A DNA stretch of 10,154 bases from CAYRHS01 sp964424125 (GTDB lineage: Bacteria > Actinomycetota > Acidimicrobiia > IMCC26256 > JAOSJL01), in the NCBI GenBank assembly GCA_964424125.1, contig CAYRHS010000112.1, positions 1 through 10,154 on the forward strand. The letters are read 5' to 3'. The position numbers and the translations under genes were made by a program. This document shows, one piece after another, positions 5,675 to 10,154 of the stretch. Position 1 is the stretch's first letter. Every line of letters begins with the position of its first letter. Below the pieces are notes generated by a model. It saw nothing but the letters and a program-made list of their open reading frames with translations, was not told the origin of the DNA and ran no database searches.

Positions 5675-6480
5675 GCGACGCTGCGTCCGGGGCGCCGATC
5701 GGCGTGTTCGATTCGGGGCTCGGCGGCCTCACGGTGCTGCGGGCATTGCTCGACCTGCTCCCCGGCGAGGAGCTCGTCTACGTCGGTGACACCGCTCGGT
5801 TCCCGTACGGCCCGAAACCTCAGGCTGACGTACGGCGCCACGCGCTCGAGCTCGGTGACTGGTTCCGTGATCTCGACGTACGCGCGCTCGTCGTGGCGTG
5901 CAACAGCGCGACCGCAGCCGCGCTCGACATCATGCGCGAGCGATACCCGTTCCCGGTCGTCGGTGTGATCGAGCCGGGCCTCCGGGCGGCAGCCGCGGTC
6001 ACGCGGACCGGACGAATCGGTGTGATCGGCACGGTCGGAACGATCGCGTCCGGCGCCTACCAGCGAATGGCGGCGCGCTTCGCGTTCGACGGGCGGCCCA
6101 TCGAAGTCGTCTGCGCCGCCTGCCCGGGTTTCGTGGAGTTCGTCGAGTCGGGGGACGTGGACAGCGACCAGGTGCACGTGCTCGCCGAGCGCCTCCTGGA
6201 GCCCGTGCGATCGGAGGGCGTGGACGCGCTCGTCCTCGGCTGCACCCACTATCCGCTCCTCGCCCGTACCATCAACGACGTGATGGGACGCGACGTCGTG
6301 TTGGTCTCGAGCGCCGACGAGACGGCCTTCGAGGTCCGGCGGATGCTGGCTGCCGGGCGATCGACGGGCGCGGGTCCGGCGCGTGCTCGTTTCTTCACCA
6401 GTGGTGATGCCGAGACGTTCCGGCATCTCGGGGCCCGGTTCCTGGGCCCGGAGGTGCACCGAGTGGAGCGTTGGCCGTGA
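5671..6480 (+). CDS. murI: MurI, glutamate racemase
   Basis: The 269-residue enzyme interconverts L- and D-glutamate in the cytoplasm, supplying D-Glu for MurD in peptidoglycan synthesis. All hallmarks are present: FDSGLGGLTV (13-22) with Asp14 and Ser15, YVGDTARFPYG (37-47), the first catalytic cysteine Cys77 in ACNSATA, and the second, Cys191, in LGCTHYPLL (189-197) with His193. The length is typical. The GTG at 5671 has AGGAGG (5661-5666) four bases upstream and overlaps the sua5 stop by four bases. The MBL-fold gene follows 16 bases after the stop. The murI / MBL / rph / rdgB order is the same as in mycobacteria. Asp/Glu racemase relatives are excluded in practice by the full glutamate racemase signatures. 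Confidence 0.97.
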   Translation: MSDAASGAPIGVFDSGLGGLTVLRALLDLLPGEELVYVGDTARFPYGPKPQADVRRHALELGDWFRDLDVRALVVACNSATAAALDIMRERYPFPVVGVIEPGLRAAAAVTRTGRIGVIGTVGTIASGAYQRMAARFAFDGRPIEVVCAACPGFVEFVESGDVDSDQVHVLAERLLEPVRSEGVDALVLGCTHYPLLARTINDVMGRDVVLVSSADETAFEVRRMLAAGRSTGAGPARARFFTSGDAETFRHLGARFLGPEVHRVERWP

Positions 6481-6496
6481 CCGGGAGAGGTTGCCC

Positions 6497-7228
6497 ATGG
6501 AGTTGACCGTGCTCGGCTCGTCCGGTTCCTTCGGCGCGCCCGCCGCCGGGGGAGCGTGCAGCGGCTACCTCGTCCGCGCCGGCGACACCTCGGTGTGGCT
6601 GGACTGTGGCAACGGCACGTTCAGCGTGCTCCAGGAGCACCTGCTGGTCGCCGACCTCTCGGCGGTGGTGATCTCCCACGCCCATCCCGATCACTGCGTC
6701 GATCTCTACGGGCTCCACGTGCTCTGCCGCTACGGCATGCAGCGGGCGGGTCTCCCCGTCTTCGCGCCGCCCGGGCTCCGTGACCGACTCGGGGCCCTCG
6801 TCGACGGCTGGGAGGACACGTTCGACTGGTACGACGTCGAGGACGGCGACGCGGCGACGGTGGACCCGCTCGGGTTGCGGTTCTCGCGCACCGATCACCC
6901 GCCGCCGACGATGGCCGTCGAGGTCACCGGTGACGAGAAGCGGCTCGTCTACACCGCCGACACGGGACCGGGCTGGAGCGTCGAAGCGTTCGAGTCGGGC
7001 GCGGATCTGGTGGTGTCCGAGGCCAGCTTCCTCCACGCCGACCGGCGCGCGTCCTTGCACCTCTCGGCCCACGAGGCGGGGGCCGGAGCCCGTGCCGCAC
7101 GCGCCCGGCGGCTCATGATCACGCACCTGTGGCCCACCCTGGACCCGATGGACTCGGTCGAGGAGGCGTCGGAGGCGTTCGGGGATCCCGTCACGCTCGC
7201 CGCGCCGCATATGGTCACCCAGGTCTGA
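6497..7228 (+). CDS. metallo-beta-lactamase-fold hydrolase, Rv1339-like phosphodiesterase
   Basis: This 243-residue protein is a stand-alone MBL-fold metal hydrolase, similar by eye and by position to M. tuberculosis Rv1339, reported to be an atypical class II cAMP phosphodiesterase; RNase Z is a relative. The N-terminus MELTVLGSSGSFGAPAAGG is the usual first strand. The metal ligands are visible: HAHPDH (61-66) giving the HxHxDH motif, His134 in RTDHP, Asp155 in YTADTG and His210 in ITHLWP. There is also HLSAHEAG (188-195), as in RNase Z-like proteins. No signal peptide is seen, so it acts in the cytoplasm. ATG 6497 is preceded by GGGAGAGG (6483-6490) with 6-base spacing. Cyclic nucleotide cleavage is an inference from the homologue; tRNA 3' processing is less likely because the exosite arm of RNase Z is not apparent. 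Confidence 0.88.
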   Translation: MELTVLGSSGSFGAPAAGGACSGYLVRAGDTSVWLDCGNGTFSVLQEHLLVADLSAVVISHAHPDHCVDLYGLHVLCRYGMQRAGLPVFAPPGLRDRLGALVDGWEDTFDWYDVEDGDAATVDPLGLRFSRTDHPPPTMAVEVTGDEKRLVYTADTGPGWSVEAFESGADLVVSEASFLHADRRASLHLSAHEAGAGARAARARRLMITHLWPTLDPMDSVEEASEAFGDPVTLAAPHMVTQV

Positions 7229-7251
7229 ACGCTTGCGTACGGAGGACCACA

Positions 7252-7992
7252 TTGGGAGCTCGCCGCGACGGACGGGAGGCCGGTGACCTGCGGCCCATTC
7301 GGTTCACCCGGGACTACACAGACTTCGCGGCCGGGTCGGTGCTCGTCGAGTTCGGGCGTACGCGCGTCCTGTGCACGGCCTCGGTGGAGACCCGCGTGCC
7401 GCCGTGGCTGCGGGGCCGGGGCGAGGGCTGGGTGACGGCCGAGTACTCGATGCTGCCGGGCTCCACCACCGAGCGTACCGAGCGCGAGGTGCAGAAGGGG
7501 CGGCCCTCGGGTCGCACGCAGGAGATCCAGCGCCTGATCGGGCGATCGCTGCGGGCCGTGACCGACCGCGCGGTGATGGGTGAGCTGCAGATCACCGTCG
7601 ACTGCGACGTGCTCCAGGCGGATGGGGGGACTCGGACCGCGGCGATCTGTGGCGGGTACGCCGCACTTCACGATGCGTGTGCACGCTTCGTGGAGTCCGG
7701 GCAGATGTCCACCCATCCGGTCACCGGAACGTGCGCGGCGATCTCGGTGGGAATCGTCGACGCGCTCCCCATGATCGACCTCGACTACTCGGAGGACGTG
7801 CGGGCCGAGGTGGACATGAACGTCGTCATGGCCGACGATCGCTTCATCGAGGTGCAAGGTACGGCCGAGGGAGCGCCGTTCACCCGGAGTGAGCTGGACG
7901 ACCTCCTGATGCTCGCGCAGGGGGGCATCGCCGAGATCATGGCGGCGCAGTCCGAGCTCGTCGCGACGCCGCCAGAACCGCGTGGTTCGTGA
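7252..7992 (+). CDS. rph: RNase PH (tRNA 3'-end exoribonuclease), TTG start
   Basis: The 246-residue enzyme is RNase PH, a phosphorolytic 3'-5' exoribonuclease that trims tRNA precursors and acts as a hexameric ring. Signatures are complete: RRDGREAGDLRPI at the N-terminus, GWVTAEYSMLP (59-69), the phosphate-binding GRTQEIQRLIGRSLR (87-101), DCDVLQADGGTRTAAI (117-132) and RAEVDMNVV (184-192) with the metal-binding Asp188. The start is a TTG at 7252: no in-frame ATG or GTG lies at a sensible place, the family N-terminus begins here, and GGAGG (7241-7245) stands six bases upstream. The in-frame GTG at 7129 would run back into the MBL gene and add 41 unrelated residues. The stop overlaps the rdgB start as GTGA. 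RNase PH followed by RdgB is a common bacterial pair. Confidence 0.95.
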   Translation: MGARRDGREAGDLRPIRFTRDYTDFAAGSVLVEFGRTRVLCTASVETRVPPWLRGRGEGWVTAEYSMLPGSTTERTEREVQKGRPSGRTQEIQRLIGRSLRAVTDRAVMGELQITVDCDVLQADGGTRTAAICGGYAALHDACARFVESGQMSTHPVTGTCAAISVGIVDALPMIDLDYSEDVRAEVDMNVVMADDRFIEVQGTAEGAPFTRSELDDLLMLAQGGIAEIMAAQSELVATPPEPRGS

Positions 7993-8642
7993 CCGTGACG
8001 CGGTTCGTCCTCGCGAGCGCGAACCCCGACAAGGCGCGCGAGATCGCGGAGGTCCTCGAGTACGCGGGCGCGGGCCTCGAGCTCGTGCCCCGGCCCGAGG
8101 ACGTGCCGCTCGTCGAGGAGACCGGCGACTCGCTCGAGGTCAACGCCCGGCTCAAGGCGACCGCGCTCGCGGCCGCCACCGGCCTGCCGGCGATCGCGGA
8201 CGACACGGGGCTCGAGGTCGACGCGCTCGACGGCGCCCCGGGCGTGCACTCCGCGCGCTACGCAGGTCCCGACGCGAACGACGATGAGAACGTGGCCCGC
8301 TTGCTCGCGGAGCTGGAGCGGGCCGGGAACGACGACGGAGCGGCGCGCCGGGCGCGATTCGCCACCGTGGCCATCGCTCGGTGGCCCGACGGTCGGGAGG
8401 TTGCGGCGCTGGGCGAGGTCGAGGGTCGAATCGCCGAGCACACTCGTGGAGCCGGCGGGTTCGGGTACGACCCCGTGTTCGTTCCCGACGAAGGGGACGG
8501 CAGGACGTTTGCCGAGATGTCGCCGACGGAGAAGCATGGGTTGTCGCACCGGGGCCGGGCGTTCCGGACCCTGGCGCAAGGGCTGCAGATCGTCATGCTG
8601 GCCGAGGCCGCGGGATCCGATCCGTCGAACGGAGAGCGCTGA
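7989..8642 (+). CDS. rdgB: RdgB/HAM1, dITP/XTP pyrophosphatase
   Basis: This 217-residue protein is a non-canonical purine NTP pyrophosphatase that hydrolyses dITP, ITP and XTP to monophosphates, keeping deaminated purines out of nucleic acid. The family landmarks are SANPDK (10-15), ADDTGLEVDALDGAPGVHSARYAG (70-93) with Asp71/Asp72 at the catalytic site, GGFGYDPVF (156-164), the segment FAEMSPTEKHGLSHRGRA (174-191) and its SHRGRA end. The start is uncertain by two codons: GTG 7989 overlaps the rph stop, while GTG 7995 gives a product beginning MTRFVLASANP, closer to the family; neither has a Shine-Dalgarno sequence, so translation is probably coupled to rph. The stop shares bases with the next start (TGATG). 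A few residues after about 205 are non-conserved tail. Confidence 0.96.
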   Translation: MTVTRFVLASANPDKAREIAEVLEYAGAGLELVPRPEDVPLVEETGDSLEVNARLKATALAAATGLPAIADDTGLEVDALDGAPGVHSARYAGPDANDDENVARLLAELERAGNDDGAARRARFATVAIARWPDGREVAALGEVEGRIAEHTRGAGGFGYDPVFVPDEGDGRTFAEMSPTEKHGLSHRGRAFRTLAQGLQIVMLAEAAGSDPSNGER

Positions 8643-9583
8643 TGCCCCTCACGGCGGCTGCGCAACGTGTGGTCGAGGAGTTCGAGCCCGACGGTCACGT
8701 CGCTGCCGCCCGCGCGGGTGTCGAGGCGCTCCGCCGGAGCTTCCGGGACATGGTGGATTCCGGGCCGCGCGGCCCCGAGCTCGCGTCGGTCAAGGACGTC
8801 CAGCTCCCCGGTCCGGCCGGGCCGCTCGTGGCGCGTGTCTACCGGCCGAGGCTCGACGCCGCGCTCCCCGGCTTCCTGCACCTCCACGGCGGCGGGTGGG
8901 TGATCGGGGATCTGGAGGCCGAAGACCGCCTCTGTCGGCACGTCGCCCGCGCGGCAGACGTCGCGGTCGTGTCGCCCGAGTACCGTCTGGCTCCCGAGCA
9001 TCGGTTCCCGGCCGCCGTGGACGATGCCGATGCCGCGTTGCGGGCGCTCGCGGCAACCGGCGACGACCTCGGCATCGACGGGTCCCGGCTCGCGATCGGG
9101 GGGTCGAGTGCAGGCGGCAACCTCGCCGCGGCGTGTGCGCGCCGGGCCCGTGATCGGGGCTCGCCGGCTCTCTGCGCGCAGATCCTGCTCGGTCCCGTCC
9201 TCGACCATCGCTTCGACGCGAACTCGTACGTCGAGCACGGCGACGGACCGCTCCTGACCGAGGCCGACCTCCGGTTCTTCTGGGACTGCTACCTCGGTGC
9301 CGACGGCGACGATGCCGATCCCGACGCCGCGCCACTCCGGGCGGCTGACCTGTCGGGACTCCCACCCGCGCTGATCGTCGTCGCCGAATGCAGTCCGCTG
9401 CGCGACGACGCCGAGGCCTACGCGAAGCGCCTCGCCGATGCCGGCGTGCCGGTGGACCTCCACCGTGGTGCCGGGATGTTCCACGGGTTCTGGGGCTTCC
9501 CCGACGTGCTGCCCGAAGCCGCGGATGCCGTCGCCGACGTCATCACGACGCTGCGTTCCGTGTTGCACGAGCGAGGCCGCTGA
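8642..9583 (+). CDS. HSL-family (family IV) alpha/beta hydrolase, catalytic Asp position is Ser
   Basis: The 313-residue protein belongs to the hormone-sensitive-lipase-like esterases, which hydrolyse short acyl esters. It has an N-terminal cap of about 50 residues, the oxyanion-hole motif HGGGW (82-86), DLEAEDRLCRHVA, PEYRLAPEHRFPAA (112-125), the nucleophile elbow GSSAG (154-158) with Ser156, and the catalytic-His motif MFHGFW (279-284) with His281. The third triad member is normally the first Asp of D-P-L-R-D; here the segment reads ECSPLRDD (249-256), with Ser251 (codon AGT) in that place. Activity may be altered, or Asp255/Asp256 may substitute. ATG 8642 overlaps the rdgB stop by one base, with GGAGAG (8631-8636) five bases upstream. 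No signal peptide is seen. The physiological substrate cannot be told. Confidence 0.9.
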   Translation: MPLTAAAQRVVEEFEPDGHVAAARAGVEALRRSFRDMVDSGPRGPELASVKDVQLPGPAGPLVARVYRPRLDAALPGFLHLHGGGWVIGDLEAEDRLCRHVARAADVAVVSPEYRLAPEHRFPAAVDDADAALRALAATGDDLGIDGSRLAIGGSSAGGNLAAACARRARDRGSPALCAQILLGPVLDHRFDANSYVEHGDGPLLTEADLRFFWDCYLGADGDDADPDAAPLRAADLSGLPPALIVVAECSPLRDDAEAYAKRLADAGVPVDLHRGAGMFHGFWGFPDVLPEAADAVADVITTLRSVLHERGR

Positions 9584-9584
9584 G

Positions 9585-10142
9585 ATGGCCGTCCTCGACG
9601 TCGCCGGGTACGTCGCCGACCTGAAGGATCACGCGGTCGAGCACGGCTTCCACGTGCACGACGAGCGCCACTTCGTCGAGTCGTACTCGTTGCGTCAGAT
9701 GTGGGAAGTCGATCTCCATCCCGAGGAGGGCTGCGACGGTCCCGTCGACCTGTACCTCACGCTCGAGGTCGATCCGCGCGTGTTGCTCGGATTCGAGGAT
9801 GCGATCCTCGCGCTGCCCGAAGGCGAGGAGCCCGAGGACAGGTTCCACTTTCCGCAGAGCTTCACCTGGGCGCTCCCTCCGCTCGCGCACGGGCCCGACT
9901 TGCTGCTCCTTGCGACCGAGCTCGCCGGCATCGGTGGACCGGACCTACCGCTCGAGGTCTCCGCCATCGACTCGTTCCCCTCCGCGACCGACGCGCCCGA
10001 ACGGACGCTTCGGATCGTGGCACCGACCCAGGTGTCGCTCCTGCGGATCCGGAACAACGAGGAGCAGCAGTGCGAGCTGCTGGACCGCTGCCTCGCGGTG
10101 AGCCGGCACCTGCTCGCGGAGGCGCCCGACTGGCTCGGGTGA
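9585..10142 (+). CDS. hypothetical acidic protein, 185 residues
   Basis: I do not recognise this protein. The ATG at 9585 lies one base after the esterase stop and has GAGG (9573-9576) eight bases upstream, so it is very likely translated as the last visible member of the unit. The sequence is acidic, with no signal peptide, no obvious membrane span and no cysteine pair. It has a short N-terminal helix-like stretch (about 5-20), the segment YSLRQMWEVDLHP (34-46), PVDLYLTLEVDPRVLLGF (53-70) that looks like beta strand then helix, an acidic turn LPEGEEPED (77-85), a Pro-rich FHFPQSFTWALPPL (87-100), and a C-terminal region rich in helix formers (RNNEEQQCELLDRC, 156-169) ending at Trp183. Codon usage matches its neighbours. 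Function cannot be assigned from sequence; position after an esterase suggests nothing firm. Confidence 0.85.
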   Translation: MAVLDVAGYVADLKDHAVEHGFHVHDERHFVESYSLRQMWEVDLHPEEGCDGPVDLYLTLEVDPRVLLGFEDAILALPEGEEPEDRFHFPQSFTWALPPLAHGPDLLLLATELAGIGGPDLPLEVSAIDSFPSATDAPERTLRIVAPTQVSLLRIRNNEEQQCELLDRCLAVSRHLLAEAPDWLG

Positions 10143-10154
10143 TCGGCTGCGTCC

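Noticed and set aside
5545..6498. Minus-strand open frame of 317 codons covering murI
   Set aside because: It is entirely opposite an unambiguous glutamate racemase and has a shadow-type composition.
8258..9568. Minus-strand open frame of 436 codons opposite rdgB and the esterase
   Set aside because: It is a shadow of two genes with intact family signatures; the translation resembles no protein and there is no promoter or ribosome-binding site of its own.

Overview
The window is GC-rich (about 70% by eye) and comes from the chromosome of a high-GC Gram-positive bacterium. Genes are densely packed, with many GTG starts, one probable TTG start, and stop/start overlaps of the GTGA or TGATG type. 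The gene order mec-cysO-cysM-(x)-murI-MBL-rph-rdgB is the one I know from Mycobacterium tuberculosis (Rv1334-Rv1341), so the source is an actinobacterium. The non-mycobacterial details (a Sua5 gene where mycobacteria carry a rhomboid gene, and a molybdenum hydroxylase gene at the front) suggest a deeper lineage such as Acidimicrobiia. That placement is an inference from gene content, not a phylogenetic result.

Layout. Bases 1-19 hold a GC-rich hairpin that could end smpB transcription. smpB (39-500) is read leftward. A 130-base divergent intergenic region (501-630) carries a possible leaderless smpB promoter, a perfect inverted repeat and a short tandem direct repeat. From 631 to 10142 every gene is on the plus strand in what looks like one long transcription unit with a possible internal promoter. 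The order is: a molybdenum hydroxylase large subunit (631-2964); the sulfur-carrier cysteine module mec (2961-3395), cysO (3461-3736) and cysM (3760-4695); sua5 (4700-5674); murI (5671-6480); a metallo-beta-lactamase-fold phosphodiesterase-like gene (6497-7228); rph (7252-7992); rdgB (7989-8642); an HSL-family alpha/beta hydrolase (8642-9583); and an unrecognised 185-residue protein (9585-10142). No gene-free stretch exceeds 130 bases. I saw no tRNA or rRNA gene, no mobile element and no CRISPR array.

How the genes fit together. Mec, CysO and CysM are the complete known set for cysteine synthesis on a protein-bound thiocarboxylate: CysM joins O-phosphoserine to the thiocarboxylated C-terminus of CysO, and the JAMM peptidase Mec releases cysteine. 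The following genes are housekeeping: tRNA t6A modification (Sua5), cell-wall D-glutamate (MurI), nucleotide or cyclic-nucleotide phosphoester hydrolysis (MBL protein), tRNA 3'-end trimming (RNase PH) and clean-up of non-canonical purine NTPs (RdgB).

Most of the window is therefore a conserved actinobacterial neighbourhood rather than an unknown system. The points that deserve attention are the lone molybdenum hydroxylase subunit translationally coupled to mec, the esterase whose expected catalytic Asp is Ser, the probable leaderless smpB promoter overlapped by a palindrome, and the unknown terminal gene.
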